Shown here piece by piece: positions 53,185 through 63,529 of a stretch of DNA of 64,000 nt. The position numbers and the translations under genes are program-made. The first letter of the stretch is position 1, and every line of letters starts with the position of its first letter. The stretch comes from Cinclus cinclus (Eukaryota > Chordata > Aves > Passeriformes > Cinclidae): contig NC_085046.1 of the NCBI RefSeq assembly GCF_963662255.1, positions 50,421,797 through 50,485,796 on the forward strand, read 5' to 3'. The notes under the pieces are model-generated. The model worked only from the letters and a program-made list of their open reading frames with translations. It was not told the origin of the DNA and made no database searches.

Positions 53185-53869
53185 AAAAGCCCACAGCTTT
53201 TCTCCAAGTATTTTTTGTCTCATCAGAGACTCTCAAATTAAGAAACACTCATTAAAGAGAATTGTAATGTAATTAATCTTAAAAGCTGGCTAGAAAAATG
53301 CTATATACGTGGGTTTTAGAAGACAGGTTTTTTAGATGTGGTGTGACACTGTGTTCCTCTTGCTGATTTAAATAACCACACCTATCTTATTTTAATGTTC
53401 TGTGGAAATTTAAGCCAAAATGTTTTACAATGGCCTTATCTATCCAGGTTATCCTACTGTTCACATAGCATTCTTTACATACAAGTTGTTAGGCTTTTCT
53501 AATTATCAAATGCAAACAGCATTGACAGCAGAAACATCTCTTATTGTTTCTTCATTATCATGCTCAGCTACAGCTGAGGCATTTTTAAGGCCAAGAGAAT
53601 GTGGTAATTATGCTTGATACAACCTTATTCTTACTACATGTTTAACATGTCAACAAAGGAACACAGCACAGTTAAATTAGCATATGTGAAAAATGAAGGT
53701 GTCTAATAATTATAGCCTGTTCCCTCCAATTTTAATCAGATATCTGAATATTATGTTCCTAAGATTACAGGAGCTGGCTTTGTCTGGCCCATGAACTCCC
53801 TTTTGTTCAAAGTGAAGGATGCCTCCTGTAAATACATTGGAAAGTCTGTATACATACATAAGTACTGCA

Positions 53870-54472
53870 CTGCAGGATCACCTGCAGGACTTTCCAGTCA
53901 TACCAGCTGGAGTTGCCCAGGTCTTGGCAGGGGTCTGCTGACCCTCTGGCCATCTAAACATTGGCCAGAAGTGTGGGATGAGGCAAAAAAGGGTGAGAAG
54001 TGGCCTTGTGAGCTCTAAGGGGAGAATAGGAAGAGGGACAGGAATATTCTGGCTGCCAGATTCCTCTAGAGGGTCCCAGTCCCATGGAGAGGAGCCCACA
54101 CTAGAGCAGGGAAACAAAGAGACCAGCTGCAGCAGAGAAGACAATGACCCCAACCATTCCCCATCCCCCTCTGCCAGTCAGTCAAGAAGAGTCAGGAGAG
54201 AAAGAGTGAAGAGTAAGACTGGGAAAAAAAAGAAAAAAGAGGGACTGAGGTAAGGGGAAAGGCATTTTATGTTGTTAGGTTTCATTTCTTCGCAACATCC
54301 ACCTCCATTTTAATTGGCAATAAAATAAACTTGTTTTCCTGAGTCATGTTTTGCCCATGAGGTAGTTGGCAAGTGATCTCTCTGTGTTAATTTTGACCCA
54401 CAACCATCTTCATCTTTATTTCTCCCCAGAAGGGTGGGGATGCCTGGCAGCTGGCCAGGATCAACCACCATG
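53870..54472 (+). mobile_element. decayed ERV-L-type LTR, family F
   Basis: The 3' part is recognisable as an avian ERV-L-like LTR. It contains TTTATGTTGTTAGGTTTCAT, then TTGGCAATAAAATAAACTTG with AATAAA near 54320, then GTTTTGCCCATGAGGTAGTT and AGTGATCTCTCTGTGTTAAT. It ends CTGGCCAGGATCAACCACCA at about 54472. Upstream, the G-rich sequence from about 53.87 kb is probably the degraded U3, but its start is not defined. No internal region was seen. It lies in intron 1, antisense to CNTNAP2. Confidence 0.6.
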
Positions 54473-54785
54473 CTACTAATCAGAGAGCTGACTACACTGC
54501 TTGTCAGAGACACCAAGGTCATTCATGCCAATGGTGTTGACTAAATACAGTGTAAAGGCATTAAGCCTTGGGGTTTTTACAGAACTACCTGATGAGAACT
54601 AAAGAACACCAAATTAACTGTTAAATTTGAAGCTTTGTACTTCCAGTTTTAACTGCCTATCCTCAGTATAATATTCACACCCAGAACAAATCTGTGAGGG
54701 TCTAGATTTCATCTCTCTTTGACACAGCCTCTTGGAATCCCACTGAAAGGAAACATGGGATTATAGTGGAAGATGTCCCTGACTG

Positions 54786-54849
54786 TGGAAGGGAGCTAGA
54801 GACTAGGTGATCTTTAAAGTCCCTTTCAATGCAAACCATTCTATGATCC
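54786..54849 (+). mobile_element. CR1 LINE 3' tip
   Basis: A 60-odd-bp CR1 terminus. GGAAGGGAGCTAGAGACTAG leads into GTGATCTTTAAAGTCCCTTT and ends CCATTCTATGATCC, close to the standard CR1 tail. It is severely 5'-truncated. Confidence 0.85.
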
Positions 54850-57800
54850 AGACAGCCATCCTCCTCTGTGAAACAAATAGGGAAGAGATACCAAAGGAAC
54901 CCAAATATGCTGTCTTCTCAGGAAAAAAAAAAAAACCACTGGAAAAGGCCTGATCATAGAGGGCCTCCGTTTGGCCCCTAATGAGCACAGAAGAACTGCC
55001 TAAATAGCTGTATGTCAGGAAAGGATGGACCTCACAGGGAAGCCAAGAACAATTTTTACTTGCCTGTTCTAGGCAGCAGTTCTTCAAATTTGAGCTTGGC
55101 CTGCAAATCTGATACAAATGCCTGAAACCAGTGGCAAAAATTGGAGGATTCGCTACTCATTTCTTTGGTAAGCACCTTGTGATGTGAACTTTCCATAGTA
55201 AGTATGGTAACTACCCTGAATTCACATACTATTCTACATATCTTAAATTGCAATTCTTGGCATAATACTGCTTAGATGAAAGTCTCTTCATGTCTGCATC
55301 TTCAAAAGTGTTCAGGAAAGTTTAAACGTACTGTGTTGTCAATCACCATAAACACAGTGATAATGCAGCTTTGCAATAAGACAGTCTTCACATATTGGCC
55401 TCTAACAGGATTTGAATGTTTTCATCAAACCTCAAATGACTTACTCAATGCACTGAAAACGCTATGCCTTGTCCTTCTACAGATGATTAGATTACACAGA
55501 GTAATTCTGGATAAGAAGTAGCAAAGTAAAGATCAGCAAAAAGCTTGAAGCAAAAAGTAAAATGTTTTAATCCTTTCATTCAGCTATGAATGAAGAACAG
55601 CCAGTCAGGATAAGGAAAATCTCCTCTAATAAAATTTTTAAGATCATATGCAAAGTAAAATGGTGCTTTTCAAGTTTGTTTTTTTTTCTCTCCCACTTCT
55701 GAATCCATAAATGATATGTCAAAAATCACATATGTATAATTAAGATCTTTAGTTCACAGAAAAATGAATTCAAAAGGTATTGAAAACAAACAGGAAATAA
55801 TAAATATAAATGAAATTCAAATGAAAAAGACAATGAAAAAAAACAATTTATGCTATGAACCTCTAATTTTCCTCAATAAATTCTACTGAAATTAAAAAGA
55901 AAAAGAATTTTTATCTATTAATATCTTCCTGAATAAAAAAAAAAATCCACCAAAAAAACCCACAAACATGTACTTCTTTACTTTTGTTCACTTTACTTTC
56001 CTGATTAATTTTATTATGCCACCCTTAATTTAATTTATAAAGTTAACTTTTATGCTCAATGCAGTTGGCCAGGACAGTAGGCTGAGTTTGTGAAAAATTA
56101 ATTTTCTCTTATAAATGAATGAACAAGATTGGAGGAAGATATAATGAATGATTAAGTGATTGCAGTTAACCAAAAAGTTTTGTTTTGTTCCCTTATGGAG
56201 AAAGATGGAATATCATTTTATTGAAATCCATTATCCTAATGAGAAGATACTCTATCCTTGATCTTAGCCAAAAGGCCAGTGAAGATATTTTAATGACTTA
56301 CTGCTTCTGCTTAATAGGGATATTTCATAATTACTGAAACAACATCTGTTTGATTAATGAGCCTTTTCCAGCATCCATCCATCTTCTTTTAGTTTGGCTG
56401 ATAAAATGCACTTGGAAGCACATGCATATGGGCGTTTTTCTTCCTGTGTATGTGTACCAGTAAAATATTATGGAGAAAAAATAGGAACTACTTCAAATAT
56501 GGCAGTATGATTCTGATTTTCATTATTATAAGTAAAAGTTTGCAATTTCCCCCTCCATACCTGTTATACAGAAAAATGAAGCTGGCAATAAACACTTAAG
56601 TAAAACTTGCAATGAATTTTATGGCCCATCTCATGGATATTTTATAATGGCTTGCAATCAAGTAGGAAAAAAATAATCAATCCAGGAAATATATAACCAA
56701 ATGCTCACTAACGCTGTGAAATTATAAATTCAGTGCCCACACATAATATTCATTTATGAAAATGACTGTAATTATTTTCATGTTTGTTTTCACAGGTTGC
56801 TCAAAGACTATGAAATTGTGGTATGTCTTATGCCAAAATTCCCCCAAATAATTTCAACTTCAAGGCCCATCATGTGATATTTGAGGCTTAGAAGTCATAA
56901 ATGAAGACCTATGGATTAATCCTCACACTTAGACTTTTCACATGTGGCATTAGGAAGAATAGATTTTAAAAGGGTATCAGGAAAACAGTATAAGGAAAGG
57001 CTGATAGAACTTTCACAGGCAAGAATTTACAGAAAAATGTTCATTAAATAAGGTATCAACTGTGTTCCTTAAATATTTCAAAGAAGAAAAGACAGTATGG
57101 TCATATCTGAATAGCTGATATAAAAGTATTTTGTATTATTTACAGAATGAAAAAATATTGCCCAACTATTGCATTATCCTGTCCTCAAATCTGTCTTCAT
57201 CAACAGAATTGTCTGCTGAAATGTTGAATAATTTCTTCATATCTCTATTTTACTGCCCAGTTTCTAATTCTTTATTAAGGGCATTTTAAAGGAAAAAAAG
57301 CTTTTTGTTCTCAAATAAAAAGAAACTTAAAATACATTGGTATATTGTATTTTACACTATTCACAATTTATATGTACTGAATTGTCTTTTTATCATGGCA
57401 GTGCAAAAGTTTGTCATGTGATATCTGTTCTGCTGTTTCTTATATGATATTAAAATACAGTTGTCAATCTGTTTGGCTGATACTCTGTGAGCCAGATATT
57501 TCTGAGACACATTTCCTGAATTCTTGTTATTTCTCGGCTAACGTCTCATCATCAACATGAAAACTCCCTTTTTTAGTGTTGATAATGGCAAAATACATGT
57601 GTTCAAAATATTCAGGGAAGAAACATACTGTACTTCACAACTCAGGAAGCCTATGCTCCTATTTTGTACCCCAGAAACAGTGTCAGTAGTTGTTTGGTAC
57701 TTTGGAAACTTATTGCACCCTTAGAAGGAATACCAAGAACACAGCACACATCTCTTCCAGAATTTCAGGATGACAGAACATACCCCTTACAACATGCTCA

Positions 57801-60800
57801 GGTCACCACTGTTCCAAATTTTTCAAAACTAGAAATGATTATGGAAATATATTCTAAAGAGTCCTAGGGGCTGTTGGTTAAACGTGTCGAAACCCGCAGT
57901 AAAAACTTTTGCTGTTAAAATGTCTGACTTTTTGCTAACCCCATATAAAACATTTTTTTTTATTGCAATGGGAAGACTTCACTGTTCCTTGTAGGCGTCT
58001 GTGTGCATTTGTGTTTAGAGGTAATGGTCAGCTACTGGTCATAAAATAATTTAAAGTTATGTAAACATATAAAGAGACTTACTGTTTTCTATGGTTTTTT
58101 TATAGTGCTGACTGAAGAGTGTTTTAGCTGAAACAATTAGAGCTTGGGATTGCAATTTCAACTGAGGTAAATCACCAGTCAATTTCCTTCTGTGACCAAA
58201 TGTGATAGTGTATTGACTGAGACAAATTTTGTGCAGCATTTTACACAGAAATTTCCAGTTATAATAAAACAATCAAACCAACTTTTATGCTTCTATTTTA
58301 TCAAGAGAAAATGCTTAGCCTCAACAGGTGCCTCCCAAAACACACCACCTCTTCAATGATTGCATAAGGGAAATACCTGGAGATCTTTCGATCTTTCCCT
58401 GTTACAGAAAAAACGAATTGATTGCTGCCAGCTTCCGGCCTAAGTTTATGAATGGGAATAATGCATGTTTGGGATAGTGCTGTCTGCAGCCATATTGAAA
58501 GATGGACATGAAGAGTGCTGAATTCCAACTTCAAAACCAAAGAACTGTAATTGGCTTCAGGGGAAGACAGCAGTTTATCTGAAGTGTAAAGAAAGCAGAT
58601 TTGAGTCTAGTGCCAATAATGCAGTTTTCAGGCACGATTACATAGCAATTAATTCATGATCCTTCTCCTTTTCAGTTCTGATCAGTCTTTATGAGATTTT
58701 GTTTTATCGCCTGTGGACAAAAGAAAATTGCTTCTGTTTAATGGAAAATGGAAGGCAGAACAGGTATAAGCAGGAAACAGACCAACAATAATTGAACTAA
58801 TAAGCTCAGAATACTACCATTAATACAGTTATAGCCTTTAAGTTTAGAGACACTAAATAATAATTCATATTTATTAAGTCTCATGAAATCACTATGTGAT
58901 TTTTGTCACAGATGATACCTTTGCAAGCAAAGCAAAAGAAAAATCACTGAAAAAGTGAGGGATAAGTCTTCAACAGAAAAATATTTATGTATAGGGGTTG
59001 GATAGCCCCCAGAAACTTAAAGCTTCCAAGGGATTAACTAACTATCCTAGAGAGTTCAGTACACTACTTCCAGAGATGCCTTTCTTTCTGATATAACCTG
59101 TGTTTAAGAAATGCAATAAAAAACACCAAACAAACTAGATATTAAGATTCACATTCTTTATGGACAGGGCACAGAAGAGACCAATAGGGTATACTTCCAA
59201 ATGAGTTACAATGGCAACAGGATTCCCAGCTGGAAAAGTATGACATAATTAAGCCACAAGATTGTTCCATTGGCCAAAGAGGATCTGAAGGACTTGGGAC
59301 TCACAAGACAGATAGTTGAACTTCACCACAATTGCTTTCTAAAAAAAGCTGAGAACTAAAAATCACAAAAAGATTAAAAACTTTGTCTCTTGCAAGATAT
59401 GGAGAAAGGCTGATATGGATAAAGTTTATTAACTAGAAATCTGCCAAAGAGTAGAAGAGACGTTCCAAAAATGGGTAAAAAAGAAAAAGGATAAGACAGC
59501 AAAAGAGAGAAAAAAAACAACTCTATAAAGAGCTATTAAACACAAGAACTTAGTGTACTGTTTGAAAGCCAGAGCCAGGCTTTCGCCTCAGCTCATTAGC
59601 CTTCATAAATCAAAAATAAAATTTCAAAAAGACATAATTCACTGATACTTTATCCATGTTATGCACTCATGATTCATTACAGTCAGCTGTATGAACCAGT
59701 TTTCATCCTTTTTGCCCTTGAGAGCATGCATGTATAATCAGTAAAAGCTCCCTCTAGTGACACTTCTTCAAGCCAGGGTATGAAAGTATTTTAAAGGAAA
59801 TGTTAGTAGAGCTCAGCTTTCATAGAAGTTAGACAACAATTCAGTATTTCGTAGCAAGTAATTTACATGGGCAAAAAGAAATCTAACAAAACACTATAAA
59901 TTATTTTTATATTAATAGTTTTTCTGAAAATATACATAATTCTACATTATTTTTACCCACATGATACTGTAATATTTTTACATCATGTGATCTTTCTCTT
60001 ATTAGGCACTGAATTTTACATAATGGTGAAAACTGACAGCTTGTATGAAAGAAATAATGAAGAAAGAAGAATTTTTAAAAAAATGTTAGAGGAAGCATGA
60101 GCAAGATGAATATGGAATTTTTTGTTTTGTTCCATGGTATCTATACCAATATCAAGGTAATAAACCCAGCAGTGTTCACAATCTACTAAAATAACACAGG
60201 GAAAGTAATTCTTCTTAAGATACTGTTGGGAAGAAAAAGAAAAAAAATACACCACAAAACACTGCACTGGTGATGAAGTGCCAGTCAGAAGACCAATGCA
60301 AACACAGTTGCATAAGAAAGTCGAAGTGAAAACAACATATTTTTAGAATCAGTTCTGGAAAGCTGGACAAAAAAGTTTAGAAATCAAATCAGAAGTGGTT
60401 ATTAGTAAAATAATCCACAGAGATTGATCAAATGGGAGTAGAAGTGTTGAGTAAAAGGGGGTGGGGAGAATTATAATAATAAAATAGTCAATGAGATGTG
60501 CTCAAACTAGAACAGAAAGCAAAGCACAAAACTGATTAAAGAGGAAAGGGAAGCAGAGACATTTTAGTGAAAGAAATTTTCATTATATGAATCAACAAAA
60601 CAGAGAACCTCAGTGGAAATAATTTACAGTCATAAGAGAAAATTACTCAATAAATGTACTTTGATAGGTCCATAAATTTCTGCACTACATAAGAGTCAAG
60701 AGTTTTACTTTTTTATTTGAGGAAAACAAATGTTTGCTTTGATTTGATGGAATCAATATGGGGGTTTTGGAATGTGAGAAGCCACTGGGATTATTAAGAG

Positions 60801-60849
60801 TAAGAGCTAAAAATTATCCTAAGAATTTCACAAGCTCAAGAGTGCCAAC
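54850..60849. other. intron 1, AT-rich, with one snRNA pseudogene
   Basis: Six kilobases of AT-rich intron. Apart from the U2-like pseudogene at 56207-56286, no gene or transposon was recognised. Parts of 56.0-56.75 kb look less decayed than typical intron and may be conserved non-coding DNA. Confidence 0.6.
56207..56286 (-). pseudogene. truncated U2 snRNA pseudogene
   Basis: On the minus strand the sequence ATCTTCACTGGCCTTTTGGC followed by TAAGATCAAGGATAGAGTAT matches the conserved 5' end of U2 snRNA, which reads ATCGCTTCTCGGCCTTTTGG then CTAAGATCAAGTGTAGTATC. After about 50 bases the similarity fades. An AATGGATTT segment suggests an internal deletion relative to U2. The branch-point-pairing region and the Sm site are not intact, so it is a dead retroposed or truncated copy. 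It is sense to CNTNAP2. Confidence 0.85.
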
Positions 60850-61557
60850 TGTTGGGGGTTGGTTCTTTCCCTTTTCCCTCTGTGGAATTTTCCCCATTGT
60901 CATGCTAAGATACCTGTTGACTGGGCCCTGGTGACAAGGGGGAGGGGAGAGAAGAGGGAAACCCCGCGAGATTCAAACATCCAGAAGAGGAAGCAGAAGG
61001 TGGGGATCGGCCCATTTCCCCGCAGAGTTCGGACGAGAAGGACGATCGGCGCCTCAGCCCCATCCCTGCCAATCCAGCGCCGAGAGCCATCCTCACTGCT
61101 ATCGGACCCTGCGCTGCTGCCTTCTCGCTTTAACCTGCCATCATCATCCAGCACTCTGCTGAGCACTCGGACCGACACCATGAGTGGAGGGCTCTCTCCA
61201 TCTGTCTCTCCCCCTGGGACAGCTCTGCCATCACCCCCAGCCCTCCTGCAGCTCTGCAGGACCCGCCCGCCCCCAGCACCGGGAACTGCAGCTCAGGGAA
61301 AAGGTGCCTGCAGCCAAAAAACACTGGGACTGAGTTACTGTTCTGTTTGTGGGTAATTTCATAGCTGTTGTTGTTCTTGTTTGTCTTGTTAGATATACTA
61401 GTAAAGAACTGTTATTCCTACCCCCATATCTTTGTGTGAGAGCTCCCTTAATTTCAAAATCATAATAATCGGAAGGAGGGAAGTAACGATCACATTTTTC
61501 AGTCCAAAGGGAAGCTTCTGCTTTCCTTAGCAAACACCTGTCTTTCAAACCAAGACA
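60850..61557 (+). repeat. 5' LTR of the provirus (family A)
   Basis: A 708-bp LTR from TGTTGGGGGTTGG to CAAACCAAGACA, with TG...CA termini. It has a GC-rich middle (about 60990-61300) and a conserved block with AGTAAA at 61400-61405, present in all three family copies and likely to serve as the polyadenylation signal. No clear TATA box was seen. The first five flanking bases on the left are CCAAC. The matching duplication would be beyond the right edge. Confidence 0.9.
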
Positions 61558-61562
61558 GATTT

Positions 61563-61581
61563 TGGCCGTCCAACGTGAGGC
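61563..61581 (+). other. retroviral primer binding site, lysine-tRNA-like
   Basis: Five bases after the LTR, TGGCCGTCCAACGTGAGGC resembles TGGCGCCCAACGTGGGGC, the complement of the 3' end of tRNA-Lys1,2 used by several retroviruses. It differs by an extra base and a few substitutions, so a different tRNA is possible. Confidence 0.6.
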
Positions 61582-61657
61582 CCGAGGGCATTGAGAGAAA
61601 AGGGTGAAAAAGGAATAACAGTTCTTGAGTTACCTCAGTTTTGTGTTAGGTGGCATC

Positions 61658-63529
61658 ATGTTGTCCAGCTTACCGTGGTTTGGGCTCCATGTGGCCACAG
61701 CTTTATCTCTCCCATTTGCAATCCCTTACTTGAACATGGGTCCTATAACTCAGGCTGCTGTAACTATTATCCAGGTCCTTTTGTGGGCTGATAACATGAG
61801 AAATTCAGGGATCTTTAACTTCCTCTGGAAGGTGGGCACATGGATTCAGCGCTATCACACTCTAACTGTATGTTTTTGGGGTTACTTTAATAATGGTGCA
61901 TACTGTGAGGATATGACACCAGGAAAAATTTTGTCCCAACCCCTTACACAGTTTTTTGGGTCTGCTCCACCAGCTTTTGAAGGGTTCAAATCTCTTCTAA
62001 GTAGTAATGATATCATACAGTGGCAGATATTGCTAATAGGCCTTGCAAACCTGTTCTATTTAACATTCAGAGATGAGGGGAGATGGACTTGGATGACAAC
62101 CCTGATATGGACCCCAAGAAGTAGGGATTCTACCCCAGAGCCTGGCTCTGCCCCAGAGACTAAGGACTCTGCCCCAGAGCCTGACCCTGCCCCAGAAGTT
62201 AAGGATGTTGCGCCTGAGCCTGATTCTGCCCCAGATCTCACCTCAGAGAGGAACCATCCAGAGTGGGTGGGGTTTCTAGTGAAGGAGATAGGCCAGATGC
62301 TGAAGGAGTACCTTTCCCCAGCTCTTGAGAAACTCTCCCCCTGCCTTAAAGAGGGAGAACCTGATGGTGCAGCAGTGGAACCCACAAATGTTACATCTCG
62401 TCAGGTTCCAGCTGAAATGCAAGGGCACTCACAACCAGCAGCAGTTGCCCCCGTGGAAACTAGAAAGTCTAAGGTGAAAACAAAGCACCTAGATAATAAT
62501 GATCAGAGAGCAGGGGCCTTACAACCAGCAGGGGAGCCAGAGGTTGAGATCATCACAGAGTCCCTGTCATACGAGAGTCTCCGTAATCTGCGTAAAGATG
62601 TTGTACGAAGGGGCCATGAGGCTTTTACAACGTGGTTACTGCGGGTCTGGGACCTTATGGGTACAGGTGTGCAGCTGGATGGTACTGAGGCAAGGAATTT
62701 GGGACCCCTGACCCAGGACTCAGGTGTGGATCATGTATTCGTAAGGGAGCCAGGCCCCCTTTCCCTCTGGGAGCGGCTTTTAATGAGTGTAAGAGAGAGG
62801 TTTGTCCATAGAGAGAGAATGCAGGAGCACCACCATAGAATGTGCTGGAAGACCACTGAGGAGGGGATCCAACAGCTGAGAGAAGTGGCAGTACTGGAGG
62901 TACTCTTTGGGAGGGGGGGACAACATGACAATGACCACGACAAGGTCAGGTGCACAGGGCAGATGTTGTGGAATCTGGCACACCTGGGGCCATCTCAATA
63001 CACCACATTCATTGCAGCCATTAATGCTGACACCAACCACGAGACAGTGGGTTCTGTTGCCAATAAGCTCAGAAATTTTGAGAGTATAATGAATGGCCCA
63101 ATGCAGGCTCAGGTCTCTGCCGTGATTAGGGAACTCAGAGAGGAGTTCAAGGAGGAGATAAGTGGGGTGAGGGAGGAGATGAGGAAGGTCAATGCAGCAC
63201 CAGTACGAGTCACAGATGCCAGAGTTAGAGCCAAACGCCCCCCAGCTAAGGAGAGAGGATACACCCCACGAGCTGACCTGTGGTTCTTTCTGCGTGACCA
63301 TGGGGAAGACATGAGGAGGTGGGATGGGAAACCCACTTCTGCCCTGGCAGCACGGGTGCGTCAACTCAGGGAGGGAAACACTAACCAAGGGAGCTCCACT
63401 AAAGTGAAGGTAGCCTCAACTTCCCATATCCAAGGTGCAGGGTATTACAAAAGGGAGGATGATTTGTCAGATCCCCTTGAGGGAACCTCCAATATTTATA
63501 CCCAGGAAGGAAATAATAACCAGTGCTAG
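61658..63529 (+). CDS. gag: retroviral Gag polyprotein (intact, 623 codons)
   Basis: This is the structural polyprotein of the provirus. The start chosen is the first ATG after the LTR, with A at -3. An in-frame TTG at 61625 is not a likely start, and a TAA at 61616 closes the frame. Residues about 5-25, 30-44 and 119-137 are strongly hydrophobic, an unusual membrane-like N-terminus for Gag. Residues 157-195 are three acidic Pro/Glu/Asp-rich 13-residue repeats encoded by 39-nt units. A capsid-like helical region follows, including the segment GPLSLWERLLMSVRERF. A charged helix EEFKEEISGVREEMRKV lies near residues 497-513. The C-terminus has a basic segment with RDHGEDMRRWDGKPTSALAA, which I recall from avian ERV Gag proteins. 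No CCHC zinc knuckle was seen. It stops at TAG 63527-63529, with protease continuing in frame. Confidence 0.9.
   Translation: MLSSLPWFGLHVATALSLPFAIPYLNMGPITQAAVTIIQVLLWADNMRNSGIFNFLWKVGTWIQRYHTLTVCFWGYFNNGAYCEDMTPGKILSQPLTQFFGSAPPAFEGFKSLLSSNDIIQWQILLIGLANLFYLTFRDEGRWTWMTTLIWTPRSRDSTPEPGSAPETKDSAPEPDPAPEVKDVAPEPDSAPDLTSERNHPEWVGFLVKEIGQMLKEYLSPALEKLSPCLKEGEPDGAAVEPTNVTSRQVPAEMQGHSQPAAVAPVETRKSKVKTKHLDNNDQRAGALQPAGEPEVEIITESLSYESLRNLRKDVVRRGHEAFTTWLLRVWDLMGTGVQLDGTEARNLGPLTQDSGVDHVFVREPGPLSLWERLLMSVRERFVHRERMQEHHHRMCWKTTEEGIQQLREVAVLEVLFGRGGQHDNDHDKVRCTGQMLWNLAHLGPSQYTTFIAAINADTNHETVGSVANKLRNFESIMNGPMQAQVSAVIRELREEFKEEISGVREEMRKVNAAPVRVTDARVRAKRPPAKERGYTPRADLWFFLRDHGEDMRRWDGKPTSALAARVRQLREGNTNQGSSTKVKVASTSHIQGAGYYKREDDLSDPLEGTSNIYTQEGNNNQC
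62126..62242 (+). repeat. 39-nt tandem repeat x3 inside gag
   Basis: Three consecutive 39-nt units (62126, 62165, 62204) each encode a 13-residue acidic module of the pattern D-x-x-PEP-x-x-AP-x-x-x. The third is the most diverged. Length polymorphism between element copies is likely. Confidence 0.85.
63527..63529 (+). promoter_or_regulatory. in-frame amber codon between gag and pro (candidate readthrough site)
   Basis: A TAG in the context CAGTGCTAGTGGGGC separates gag and pro with no frame change. Gammaretroviruses express pol by suppressing a UAG here, helped by a downstream pseudoknot. Whether such a structure follows here is untested. Confidence 0.6.

Larger units (their letters stand above)
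41142..53869. other. intron 1, mostly featureless AT-rich DNA
   Basis: Nearly 13 kb without a credible gene. Small structures are listed separately: twin inverted repeats at 45679-45744, a G/T-rich stretch at 49204-49318, a 23-bp tandem duplication at 52567-52612 and a T/G-rich run at 53121-53184. The open frames (105 codons or less) show no family features. Confidence 0.6.

Noticed and set aside
53791..54253. Several 75-91 codon open frames on both strands near 54 kb
   Set aside because: They lie in the GC-richer remains of an ERV-L-type LTR. No protein family resemblance.
60859..61356. 165-codon open frame within the 5' LTR as a possible gene
   Set aside because: It begins at a TTG inside the LTR, is GC- and Pro/Ser-rich, and shifts frame relative to the other LTR copies. 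It was kept only as a low-interest observation.
61625..61657. Upstream extension of gag to a TTG codon
   Set aside because: TTG is an unlikely initiator in vertebrates. The first ATG after the LTR at 61658 is in good context and in frame.
62126..62242. Regular 39-nt periodicity as a possible CRISPR-like or regulatory array
   Set aside because: The units are contiguous coding repeats in frame within gag, with no spacers, in a vertebrate nuclear context.
62780..63388. 202-codon open frame on the minus strand opposite gag
   Set aside because: It mirrors the intact gag frame on the plus strand, which has coherent Gag features. The reverse frame has no family resemblance and is a shadow.
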